NCBI GenBank assembly: GCA_016200915.1
Contig: JACQDV010000055.1
Coordinates: 62,001 to 126,000, forward strand
Source: Sphingobacteriales bacterium
GTDB lineage: Bacteria; Bacteroidota; Bacteroidia; Chitinophagales; Chitinophagaceae
DNA length: 64,000 bases
Direction of reading: 5' to 3'
How positions within the stretch are numbered: position 1 is the stretch's first letter; the number at the start of each line of letters is the position of its first letter. Position numbers and translations under genes: made by a program. Shown here piece by piece: positions 1 through 8,112 of the stretch. Below the pieces are notes generated by a model. That model was not told where the DNA came from. It did not search any database and worked only from the letters and a program-made list of their open reading frames with translations.

Positions 1-802
1 TGTGCCCCACATCAACAATAGCCTGCATAATGGCAGGATAATACAATTCCTGTGTCTCGTTAATCTCATGTCTTCCCGGTACACCGGCTGTGTGATAATG
101 AGCAAAGTACTGGTGATTATCCCGTATGGTGCGAATCACATCTCCTTCGTTTATCTGCATATGATAGATATCGTACAGGAGTTTGAAATTTTCAGAGCCA
201 AGTCGTTTACACAGTTCAACTCCCCAGGCACTTTTGTCGCACATATAATCCGGGTGATTTATTTTGCTGTTGAATAACTCCATTTGAACGATAACACCAT
301 TCTTCTCGGCTAAAGGAAGAATTTTCTGCAAACCTTCCACGCAATTCTTTAAACCGGTCTCATCATCCATACCATTGCGGTTACCACTAAAGCAGATGAG
401 ATTTTTATAACCAGCCTTATTCATTAATGGAATAACATCTAAGTATTCTTTTACCAACCCTTCGTGGTATTCTTTATGATTAAATCCTTTGGTAAGACTT
501 ACTTCACCGGCGATATAACACATGGAAGCATAGAGACCATGTTTTTGTAATGTTTCCCACTCCTGTGGTTTTACTAAATCAATAGCGCCAAAACCAATTT
601 CTTTTACTACCAAACATAATTCTTCCAGCGAAAGAAAATTATAGGTCCAGTAACAAACGGAGTGATTGATATTACCTTTCAATTTGAGTTTTTTTTCGAA
701 CAGCACTTCGTCGAGTTCTTTGTCTTTAAAAGAAGATAATCCTCCCAAAGCCAGCGAACCTAATGCAACCTGTTTTATTAAATTACGGCGTGATGTACTC
801 AT
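1..802 (-). CDS. Sugar phosphate isomerase/epimerase-like TIM-barrel protein, exported, 3' end cut by window edge
   Basis: About 267 codons are visible from the ATG at 802 to the window edge, so the C-terminus is missing. The N-terminus carries a twin-arginine-like signal (SRRNLIKQ followed by a short hydrophobic stretch), suggesting export. The body resembles hydroxypyruvate isomerase/xylose isomerase-like TIM barrels: a conserved MELFNSK strand and a YDIYHMQ-x-EGD segment that in this family supplies metal and substrate ligands. It lies 47 bp downstream of an MFS permease gene on the same strand, so probably the last visible gene of a transporter-isomerase operon in the sugar oxidation locus. 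The substrate is not known; family assignment is firm, function inferred. Confidence 0.82.
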   Translation of the reverse strand, partial: MSTSRRNLIKQVALGSLALGGLSSFKDKELDEVLFEKKLKLKGNINHSVCYWTYNFLSLEELCLVVKEIGFGAIDLVKPQEWETLQKHGLYASMCYIAGEVSLTKGFNHKEYHEGLVKEYLDVIPLMNKAGYKNLICFSGNRNGMDDETGLKNCVEGLQKILPLAEKNGVIVQMELFNSKINHPDYMCDKSAWGVELCKRLGSENFKLLYDIYHMQINEGDVIRTIRDNHQYFAHYHTAGVPGRHEINETQELYYPAIMQAIVDVGH

Positions 803-849
803 TTCTATAGCGATCTTTACAAGTTACTAATGTTAGCATTATGTTGTTG

Positions 850-2355
850 TTAAGCTTCCTTTGTTTTCTTTGGATCTTTAAAGAAAACAAGGAACAATAA
901 AGTTACAACCACTGCAATACCAGCCGGCACCATCCATATATTTTTCCAAAAATGTGTTGATGTTGTTGACTTTACTACAAGTTCACCACTCTTTACATTT
1001 TTTGAGTCTTTATCTGTTTCAATACCTACTTTTTCATATGCATCAGCACTTACAACCTCTGTATATATCGCAGGGAATTCCTTTAATTTTACATCTGTGC
1101 TTGCTTCGACACTATTCCTTAGGTAGCTGATCTTTACTGCCTCGCCAGCTTTAGCAGTATTAATTTTTGCTTCGAAATCTTTATTATCTGTAAAGGTTGC
1201 ATTGTTGACTTTAATAACAATGTCGCCCTTTTTAATCCCCGCATATTTTGCACCCTGATCTGCTAATTCATATTTATTTGAAATGATTCCTGCAAACCAA
1301 AATCCTATCAACATTCCTGTTCCATAAGTAGCCAGCGTAATCATACCCTGAGCAGAAGACCGAATCTTTTCACCAGCTCTTTCATCAGTATATATTTGTC
1401 CGGTTACAAAAAAGAAATCGTAACAAATACCATGCAATACAATACCAATATATAGCAACCATACTCCACTGCCTGTATTGCCAAAACCAAACATCAGGTA
1501 TCGAACTGCCCAGGCGATCATGCCTAACAACAGCATTTTCTTCACACCTAATTTTCGGAAAAATAATGGCATAAGGATCATAAATATCATCTCACTCATT
1601 TGTCCCATACTCATCTTACCTGCAGCACCTGACAATCTCAGTTCATTTAAAAATTTGTTTGTTTCCTGGTAATAAAATGCAAGCGGTATGCAGATCAATA
1701 ATGATGATAAAAAGAACATTAAAAAACTTTTGTCTTTTAAAAGGCTTAATGCATCAAGTCCTAAAATTTCACTTACGGTAACTTTTGTTCCGGCCTTCGG
1801 TGGGGGAGTATTGGGTAAAGTAAAACTGAAAACACCCAGTATCGCCGATATGATCGCTGTTAAGCGAAATGTATTTACCAGGGACCCTTTTTGTTCCCAT
1901 GCTAACCAGCCAATAATCAACCCGGCTACAATCCATCCAATAGTTCCCCACACACGAATACCTGAAAATTCTTTTTCAGGATTAGTTAATTGTTTAAAAG
2001 AAACAGAGTTTACCAAAGCCAGTGTAGGCATATATAATATCATATACACCAGCAATGAGGGATAGAAAGATGCAAAATTGTCAACAGTAGATATGTAATA
2101 CATAAATGCTGCGCCAGCCAAATGAAGGAAGCCCAATATTTTTTGTGCAGGAAAAAATTTATCTGCAATTAATCCAATAATAAAAGGAGCAATAATAGCA
2201 CCCAGTGATTGAGTACCATAAGCCAGACCATTTTGTACATCGCTTGCCTGTAATGTTGTAGATAGATATGTTCCCATCGTTACAAACCATGCACCCCAAA
2301 TAAAAAACTCCAAAAACATCATTACTGATAACTGGAGACGAGTAGCAAGCTTCAT
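850..2355 (-). CDS. MFS transporter of the nucleoside:H+ symporter (NupG-like) type with an inserted PDZ-like domain
   Basis: A 501-residue polytopic inner-membrane protein. Residues 1-360 show about eleven hydrophobic helices of the NupG/XapB-like branch of the major facilitator superfamily. The usual short loop before the last helix is replaced by about 110 hydrophilic residues (360-468). Residues 365-428 contain the pattern AGIKKGDIVIKVNN followed by beta-rich sequence, which looks like a PDZ domain. The last helix is at about 474-492. With N- and C-termini inside, the insert would face the periplasm. It sits in a minus-strand operon with another MFS gene (20 bp upstream) and a TIM-barrel isomerase, so sugar or glycoside uptake is as plausible as nucleoside uptake. 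Confidence 0.85.
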   Translation of the reverse strand: MKLATRLQLSVMMFLEFFIWGAWFVTMGTYLSTTLQASDVQNGLAYGTQSLGAIIAPFIIGLIADKFFPAQKILGFLHLAGAAFMYYISTVDNFASFYPSLLVYMILYMPTLALVNSVSFKQLTNPEKEFSGIRVWGTIGWIVAGLIIGWLAWEQKGSLVNTFRLTAIISAILGVFSFTLPNTPPPKAGTKVTVSEILGLDALSLLKDKSFLMFFLSSLLICIPLAFYYQETNKFLNELRLSGAAGKMSMGQMSEMIFMILMPLFFRKLGVKKMLLLGMIAWAVRYLMFGFGNTGSGVWLLYIGIVLHGICYDFFFVTGQIYTDERAGEKIRSSAQGMITLATYGTGMLIGFWFAGIISNKYELADQGAKYAGIKKGDIVIKVNNATFTDNKDFEAKINTAKAGEAVKISYLRNSVEASTDVKLKEFPAIYTEVVSADAYEKVGIETDKDSKNVKSGELVVKSTTSTHFWKNIWMVPAGIAVVVTLLFLVFFKDPKKTKEA

Positions 2356-2375
2356 TGTAGAATATTAATTATAAA

Positions 2376-3599
2376 TTATGCGATTGATTCCTGAGTCGTC
2401 TTTTTCTTTCTGAAAAAATAAATGGCTATAAATACTACTAATAAAATAGCAGGCATTACCGCTACTTTAATAAAAGTTTCAGAACCGGCCTGTGCTTCTG
2501 CTTTTGCCACTTCACTTCCGGCAGCTACCGCAGCAGATTTTGCAGTATCAAACCATCTTCCCATGATTGGTAATATCAACGATGTTGAAAACATACCGGC
2601 ACCACCCATTAATGACAAACCCAATGCACCTGTTTTTGGTAAATATTCCGATACAAAGCCAAGCATAGTGGGCCAAAAGAAACAAATACCTGCAGCAAAT
2701 ACTAAAGCAGCTCCAAATGCTGCATATCCGCTTGCTTTACTTAAAAGGAATAAACCTATAGCTGCAAACAATGCAGAAAATATCAGCATCCCGTTAGGAT
2801 TGAGTCTATGAACAATTGGGCCCGCAAACGAACGGCCCACAGCCATTATACCATTTATAAATACCAGTACTAAAATTGCTGAAACACCTGCTCCGCTTAA
2901 TAATGCTCCAATCCATGTTCCTGTACCTAATTCAGTAGCGGCAGTCATAAACATGCATATAATCATTATTATATACAGTGGATTTAAACAGCTGGTAAAC
3001 ATTTCTTTTGTACTGATACCTTTTTCAACCCTTTCTGTTTTTGGAAACTCAAGCCGCCAAAAAAGTACACCATATATAATAGCCGGAATTACCAGCAGTC
3101 CAATAAGTATTCTCCAATCCTGGTGCATAGTGTCTAATAATAAATAAGACAATAAACCACCCAATGCAATTCCACCGGGAAACCACACGTGAAATTTATT
3201 GAGCATGGTTGTTTTATTATCCGGGTAAAGAGAAACTACCAATGGATTACAGGCTGCTTCTACCATACCGTTTCCAACACCTATGCATACAGTACCTATA
3301 AAAAGCATAGTAGCATCTTTGGCAGTTATATAAATTATAATACCTGAAACATGACCAATAAATGCAAGTCCAAGCAACCTCTTCATTCCTATCACATCAC
3401 AAAGCGGGCCACCAAAAATCATTGCCAGTGTAAAACCCCAAAAAGCAGGACTAAATATCCAGCCAACTTGTTCTTTAGTAAGATTAAATTCCGTTCCCCA
3501 TGTTCCTTCCAGAGCAGCTCTGAAAGCAAAGGTCATAGCAGTAACTATTAATGCTATCCTGCTGGCGAGAAATAATTGATTTTTGTTTACAGCTTGCAT
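2376..3599 (-). CDS. MFS transporter, sugar permease-like
   Basis: A 407-residue protein with about twelve hydrophobic helices split by a charged central loop (around residues 185-205, FPKTERVEKG), the standard 6+6 layout of the major facilitator superfamily. The fold and sequence style (conserved EAACNPLV segment in the fourth-fifth helix region) recall FucP/glucose-galactose symporter-like permeases of Bacteroidota. It is the first gene of the minus-strand operon and faces a divergent GMC dehydrogenase gene across a 290-bp gap. Its likely role is import of the sugar or keto-sugar handled by this locus. Substrate cannot be read from sequence. Confidence 0.82.
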   Translation of the reverse strand: MQAVNKNQLFLASRIALIVTAMTFAFRAALEGTWGTEFNLTKEQVGWIFSPAFWGFTLAMIFGGPLCDVIGMKRLLGLAFIGHVSGIIIYITAKDATMLFIGTVCIGVGNGMVEAACNPLVVSLYPDNKTTMLNKFHVWFPGGIALGGLLSYLLLDTMHQDWRILIGLLVIPAIIYGVLFWRLEFPKTERVEKGISTKEMFTSCLNPLYIIMIICMFMTAATELGTGTWIGALLSGAGVSAILVLVFINGIMAVGRSFAGPIVHRLNPNGMLIFSALFAAIGLFLLSKASGYAAFGAALVFAAGICFFWPTMLGFVSEYLPKTGALGLSLMGGAGMFSTSLILPIMGRWFDTAKSAAVAAGSEVAKAEAQAGSETFIKVAVMPAILLVVFIAIYFFRKKKTTQESIA

Positions 3600-3826
3600 A
3601 ATCGGTGAGTGTGTTTATAAATTTAAAAACGATAGAACAGTTCTGGTATAATGAGCAATCAATAAGGCGTGGAGGTAAATTTAAGTGTTTATAGTTTTAC
3701 AGAGCCACGATAGCATAGTATTTTTTTAACCGAAACCGTTGCTTTTTTAACCTCCCCGAATATTTATTCGTAATGTGTTTATAAAACTATCGCCTGTTCG
3801 CTAAAAAAACAGCTATTCATAAATTT

Positions 3827-3861
3827 TTTGTTCGCTGATAATTGTTATAGTTATAATTTTA
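3827..3861 (+). promoter_or_regulatory. Candidate Bacteroidota promoter of the GMC dehydrogenase gene
   Basis: In the 290-bp divergent gap 3600-3889, TTTG (3827-3830) is followed after 23 bp by TAATTTTA (3854-3861), one base from the TAnnTTTG -7 consensus. The spacing is at the upper end of the usual range. The rest of the gap is AT-rich with no further feature that I can support. Confidence 0.4.
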
Positions 3862-3889
3862 TCACCACTTCATTTTTTTAAACAGCCAT

Positions 3890-5629
3890 ATGGGAGATAT
3901 TCAATTAAAAGTTCAGCCAAAGAATTATGATGCAGTAATTGTAGGTTCCGGTGCCGGTGGTGGTATGGCCGCTTATGTACTGGCGAATGCTGGGTTAAAA
4001 GTTTGTTTGTTGGAAGCAGGTCCTAATTACGATCCCGCAATTGACTCCAATCAATTAAGAGCACCATGGGAATCATCCCGCAGAGGAGCCAGTACAAAGT
4101 TTCGTCCCTTTGGCGATTTTGATGGTTGTTATTGGGGATGGGAAATAGATGGCGAACCTTACACTCATGTAGGTGATACAAAATGGGAATGGTGGCGTGC
4201 CCGTATGGTGGGTGGAAGAACCAATCACTGGGGAAGAATTTCTTTACGCTTTGGCCCCAAAGATTTTAAAAGAAGAAGTATTGATGGTTTGGGTGATGAC
4301 TGGCCAATAGGTTATGAAGATGTAAAACCATACTATGATAAGATAGATCAGTTGCTCGGAGTGTTTGGTTCTAATGAAGGATTGGAAAATGATCCCGATG
4401 GAATTTTTCTTCCTCCGCCCAAACCACGTTTGCATGAACTGATGATTAAAAAAGCAGCAACAGGAATCGGTGTTCCGGTTATTCCTTCCCGTTTATCAAT
4501 CCTCACTAAAAAAATTAATAACGACCGTGGCGCCTGTTTTTTTTGTGCACAATGTGGCCGCAGTTGTAAAGTATATGGTGACTTCTCTTCCTCTTCCTGT
4601 TTGGTTAAACCAGCCGTTAAAACCGGTAATGTAGATATAATTACTGGCGCCATGGCCCGTGAAGTGCTGACCAACAGCGAAGGTTTAGCTAAAGGAGTTT
4701 CTTATGTAAACAAAGCCGATATGCAGGAGTACCAGGTAAATGGCCGTGTAGTTATTCTTGCTGCCAGTGCCTGTGAAAGTGCAAGATTATTACTCAATTC
4801 TAAATCAACCCGTCATCCAAACGGATTAGCCAACAGCAGCAATGTAGTTGGTAAATATTTGCATGACTCCACCGGTGCTGCATTAGGTGGTGTACTTCCT
4901 CAACTCTTCGATCGTAAAAGATATAATGAAGATGGTGTAGGCGGTATGCATGTATATACACCATGGTGGTTGGATAATAAGAAATTAGATTTCCCAAGAG
5001 GTTATCATATTGAATATTGGGGCGGTTTTGATCAACCAGCCTATGGTTTTGGCTGGGGAATTGAAGGAATGAATGGCAAATATGCTGTTCATGGTAAAAC
5101 AAAAGAAGCCGGTGGTTATGGTAAATCATTAAAAGAAGATTACCGGTTCTTCTATGGTGCTCATGTAGGCATGGCAGGCCGTGGTGAAGGGATTGCCCGT
5201 GCAGATAGTTATTGCGAAATAGATCCAAGTGTGGTAGATAAATATGGTATTCCTGTTTTACGCTTCAATACAAAATGGAGCGATTATGAAATAAACCAGG
5301 CCAAACACATGAAGGAAACCTTTAAGGAGATCATGCATGAAATGGGTGCTGTGATCACCTGGGGCGGAGATGATAGTAAGGAAAATAATTATGGACTGGC
5401 AAATCCGGGCAACATCATTCACGAAGCCGGAACCGTTAGAATGGGTAATGATGCTAAAACAGCTGCACTTAACAAATGGAGCCAGGCGCATGATTGTAAA
5501 AATCTTTTCTGTGTGGATGGCGGACAATTTGTAAGCCAGGCAGATAAAAATATTACCTGGACAATTTTAGCTCTTTCCATGAGAGCCAGTGAGCATATTG
5601 TGGATGAAATGAAAAAACAAAATCTTTAG
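3890..5629 (+). CDS. GMC-family FAD oxidoreductase, gluconate 2-dehydrogenase / glucoside 3-dehydrogenase large-subunit type
   Basis: A 579-residue flavoprotein. GSGAGGG (19-25) within DAVIVGSGAGGG is the dinucleotide-binding motif. The C-terminal GMC signature is present: HEAGTVRMG (His near 511) and KNITWT (Asn near 554), the usual active-site His/Asn pair. It has no signal peptide, as in multi-subunit GMC dehydrogenases whose large subunit is carried through the Tat pathway by the partner. Residues 216-237 hold five cysteines (C216, C219, C222, C226, C237), compatible with the iron-sulfur site of FAD-dependent sugar dehydrogenases. The next gene encodes a subunit-3-like protein and a cytochrome c is encoded downstream, so a LacC-like catalytic subunit oxidising a glycoside or sugar is likely. 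Substrate is inferred. Confidence 0.87.
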   Translation: MGDIQLKVQPKNYDAVIVGSGAGGGMAAYVLANAGLKVCLLEAGPNYDPAIDSNQLRAPWESSRRGASTKFRPFGDFDGCYWGWEIDGEPYTHVGDTKWEWWRARMVGGRTNHWGRISLRFGPKDFKRRSIDGLGDDWPIGYEDVKPYYDKIDQLLGVFGSNEGLENDPDGIFLPPPKPRLHELMIKKAATGIGVPVIPSRLSILTKKINNDRGACFFCAQCGRSCKVYGDFSSSSCLVKPAVKTGNVDIITGAMAREVLTNSEGLAKGVSYVNKADMQEYQVNGRVVILAASACESARLLLNSKSTRHPNGLANSSNVVGKYLHDSTGAALGGVLPQLFDRKRYNEDGVGGMHVYTPWWLDNKKLDFPRGYHIEYWGGFDQPAYGFGWGIEGMNGKYAVHGKTKEAGGYGKSLKEDYRFFYGAHVGMAGRGEGIARADSYCEIDPSVVDKYGIPVLRFNTKWSDYEINQAKHMKETFKEIMHEMGAVITWGGDDSKENNYGLANPGNIIHEAGTVRMGNDAKTAALNKWSQAHDCKNLFCVDGGQFVSQADKNITWTILALSMRASEHIVDEMKKQNL

Positions 5630-5630
5630 C

Positions 5631-5702
5631 TAAGAGTATAAAAGAGAAAAGGAGGAAAAAGAGTTAATCCTCTTTTATCTTTTTTACTCCTTTAATCTCT
5701 TA
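5631..5702. repeat. Purine/pyrimidine inverted repeat, heptad-like, between dehydrogenase subunits
   Basis: The gap between the GMC gene and the subunit-3 gene holds a purine-rich left half and a pyrimidine-rich right half. TAAGAG at 5631-5636 pairs with CTCTTA at 5697-5702, and AAAAGAG pairs with CTCTTTT around a TTAATC loop. Several units fall in a 7-bp phase (CTCTTTT, ATCTTTT from 5670). The transcript could fold into a long imperfect hairpin, but there is no clear termination signal. Confidence 0.5.
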
Positions 5703-5719
5703 GTCAAAAAAAAATAACT

Positions 5720-6385
5720 ATGGACAGAAGACAATCACTTAAAACCATTGCACTCGGCACTCTTTCTGCAGGATTGATTGTTGAAGCCTGCAAAACAGAA
5801 GACAAAAAAACAAATGCAGCAAGTACAGCCGCCGCTGATGGTATTAACCGCATGGCAGAAGAAAAAGAATATGAAGAAAGCCTGGTAAATGCGAAAAAGT
5901 TTTTTACCCCTGAAGAAATGGCCACTATTACTGTATTGGCAAATATCATTATTCCAAAAGATGAAGTAAGCGGTAGTGCCAGTGAGGCAAAGGTTCCTGA
6001 CTTTATTGAGTTCATTGTAAAAGATATGCCCCAGCATCAAACACCCATACGTGGCGGATTGCGCTGGCTCGATCTTAAATGTTTAAACCTGTATGGTAAA
6101 TCATTTACCGGTTGCACAGCTCAACAACAAATAGAAATGGTAGATGCAATAGCTTATCCTAAGAAAGCAAAACCAGAAAATCAGCAAGGTGTTGCTTTCT
6201 TCAACCTGATGCGTAACTTAACAGCTACTGGTTTTTATTCCACCAAAATGGGTTGGGATGATGTAGGATATAAAGGCAACACACCTAATCAATGGAATGG
6301 TGTGCCAGATGATGTATTAAAACAATATGGGGTAGCTTATTCAGAGAGAGAATTGAAAGAATGCATCAGCTTTGATAAGAGCTAA
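5720..6385 (+). CDS. Gluconate 2-dehydrogenase subunit 3 family protein
   Basis: A 221-residue protein with an N-terminal twin-arginine signal (RRQSLKTIALG) ending at a possible lipobox (VEAC, Cys24), then a low-complexity linker. From about residue 60 it has the family pattern of DUF1348/subunit-3 proteins (FFTPEEMATITVLANIIIPKD) and a C-terminal FYSTKMGWDDVGYKGN stretch typical of gluconate 2-dehydrogenase subunit 3. It follows the GMC gene and is probably its small subunit, carrying the complex through the Tat system to the periplasm. It corresponds to LacA-like subunits in glucoside 3-dehydrogenases. Next gene starts 36 bp downstream. Confidence 0.85.
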   Translation: MDRRQSLKTIALGTLSAGLIVEACKTEDKKTNAASTAAADGINRMAEEKEYEESLVNAKKFFTPEEMATITVLANIIIPKDEVSGSASEAKVPDFIEFIVKDMPQHQTPIRGGLRWLDLKCLNLYGKSFTGCTAQQQIEMVDAIAYPKKAKPENQQGVAFFNLMRNLTATGFYSTKMGWDDVGYKGNTPNQWNGVPDDVLKQYGVAYSERELKECISFDKS

Positions 6386-6421
6386 CAGAAACAACTAAAC
6401 AGTTATACAAACCCGATTGCT

Positions 6422-7885
6422 ATGTCAAATTCAGAAAAGAAATCAACTAACACAACTACTGAAGTAAAAGAATTAGGTGCTGGCGTTTCCCGCAGAAATT
6501 TTATTAAGACAGGTTCACTTGCCGCAGGATTTTATATTGTTCCCCGTCATGTATTGGGCAGAGGTTTTATTGCACCCAGTGATAAATTGAATATTGCAGG
6601 TATAGGCGCCGGTGGTAAAGGACAGAGTGATATGGCTGAATTTGCTAAAAGCCCTAAAGTAAACATCGTTGCTATGTGCGATGTGGATGACAGGCAGGCG
6701 GTGAAGTCAAGAGAAAGTTTTCCCAAAGCAAATTATTATAAAGACTTCCGGGAAATGCTGGATAAAGAAAAGAATAATATTGATGCCTGTTCTATCTCCA
6801 CTCCTGATAACACTCACTTTGTTGCCACTATTGCTGCAATGCAATTAGGGAAACATGTATATACCCAAAAGCCACTCACCCACGATATATACGAAGCAAG
6901 AATGCTTACCGAAGCTGCAAAGAAATATAAAGTGGTAACGCAAATGGGCAACCAGGGCGGTAGTGGTGATGGCGTTAGACAAGCAAAAGAAATGTATGAT
7001 GCCGGAATGATTGGTGATATTGTAAATGCTTATGCATGGACCAACAGACCAGTATGGCCACAAGGTATTCCTACACCAACCGGTAAATATGATATTCCAA
7101 AAGAACTTGATTGGAATTTATGGTTAGGTCCTGCTAAAGAAATAGATTTTAATCCTGCTTATCTTCCTTTCAACTGGAGAGGATGGTGGGCTTTTGGTAC
7201 AGGTGCGTTGGGTGATATGGCCTGTCATATTATGGATCCTATCTATCGCATTCTTCCTATTTTATATCCTGATTCAGTTGAGTGCAGTGTGGCTACCATA
7301 TGGAAAGAAATGTGGAATGATAAGCAAAATGAAGATGCTTGTCCTGCTTCATCAATGATTCACTTAAATTATCCACGTACTGATAATAAAGGAAGCCTGA
7401 AAGTTTCCTGGTTTGATGGAGGGTTATTACCTCAACGTCCGGATGAGTTGTTACCGGAAGAAGCATTTGGTAACTGGGATGGTGGTGTTCTCTTTGTTGG
7501 TACAAAAGGAAAAATGTTGATGGATTGCTATGGTGCTAATCCAAGATTATTACCGACAACACTGATGAAAGAAAAAACAATGCCTCAACAAAGTATTAAA
7601 CGTGTACCGGAAGGTCACTATGTGCAATGGGTAAATGCCTGTATTGATGGATATGGAAAAGGAAAAACAAGTTCACCATTTGAATATGCTGGTCCGTTTA
7701 CAGAAAGTATATTGATTGGTAACCTGGCATTAAGAAGTTATATCATGCAAAATCCAAAGCTTAAAGGCTGGGATGATAAATGGCTTGGTCGTAAGAAATT
7801 GTTGTGGGATGCAAAGAATATGAAGATCACCAACTTTGATGAAGCGAATCAGTTTGTGAAGAGAGAGTACAGAGCTGGATGGTAA
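6422..7885 (+). CDS. Gfo/Idh/MocA family oxidoreductase with Tat signal
   Basis: A 487-residue protein with a twin-arginine signal (SRRNFIK, 23-29, followed by a hydrophobic stretch), so probably exported. A Rossmann nucleotide-binding motif GIGAGGKG lies near 60-67. The usual EKP motif of the family is QKP here (YTQKPLTHD). The C-terminal half is the alpha/beta dimerisation domain seen in large Bacteroidota members (GTGALGDMACHIMDP). It is 36 bp after the subunit-3 gene and probably in its operon. In related pathways such enzymes act on 3-keto-glycosides or perform NAD-dependent redox hydrolysis. The exact reaction is not deducible. Confidence 0.86.
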   Translation: MSNSEKKSTNTTTEVKELGAGVSRRNFIKTGSLAAGFYIVPRHVLGRGFIAPSDKLNIAGIGAGGKGQSDMAEFAKSPKVNIVAMCDVDDRQAVKSRESFPKANYYKDFREMLDKEKNNIDACSISTPDNTHFVATIAAMQLGKHVYTQKPLTHDIYEARMLTEAAKKYKVVTQMGNQGGSGDGVRQAKEMYDAGMIGDIVNAYAWTNRPVWPQGIPTPTGKYDIPKELDWNLWLGPAKEIDFNPAYLPFNWRGWWAFGTGALGDMACHIMDPIYRILPILYPDSVECSVATIWKEMWNDKQNEDACPASSMIHLNYPRTDNKGSLKVSWFDGGLLPQRPDELLPEEAFGNWDGGVLFVGTKGKMLMDCYGANPRLLPTTLMKEKTMPQQSIKRVPEGHYVQWVNACIDGYGKGKTSSPFEYAGPFTESILIGNLALRSYIMQNPKLKGWDDKWLGRKKLLWDAKNMKITNFDEANQFVKREYRAGW

Positions 7886-7976
7886 GCAATAGTGAATGGT
7901 CAATAGTGAATAGTGAATGATAGTTGAGAATTGTGGATTATTGTTTCTTCATTGACCATTGACAATTCACCATTCA
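7886..7976. repeat. Thirteen consecutive heptad units forming an imperfect inverted repeat
   Basis: Starting directly after the stop codon, thirteen 7-bp units can be laid end to end without phase slip (TGAATGG, TCAATAG, TGAATAG ... CCATTGA, CAATTCA, CCATTCA). The 28-nt arms 7893-7920 and 7949-7976 are inverted copies matching at 23 of 28 positions by eye. The remainder of the gap (7977-8112) holds a GC-richer block with CCAAC/GTTGG (8022-8033) and no gene. Confidence 0.75.
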
Positions 7977-8112
7977 CAAAAAAGCTGATTAATATTTCCG
8001 AACCCCGAAGTGTGCGACCCGCCAACAAGTTGGAGACAAGCGCAACCATAGTTTAATAGCAGCACTATTGCTGATATCATAATTATCTCTTTACTTACTA
8101 GAACTTTTATTT

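Noticed and set aside
2-277. 91-codon open frame on the plus strand at the left edge
   Set aside because: It is antisense to the TIM-barrel isomerase, whose conserved sequence is on the minus strand.
1688-2065. 125-codon plus-strand frame
   Set aside because: It is antisense to the NupG-like permease gene; no independent signal or family match.
4800-5228. 142-codon open frame on the minus strand
   Set aside because: It lies wholly inside the GMC dehydrogenase gene, and its His/Tyr-rich sequence is a shadow of that frame.
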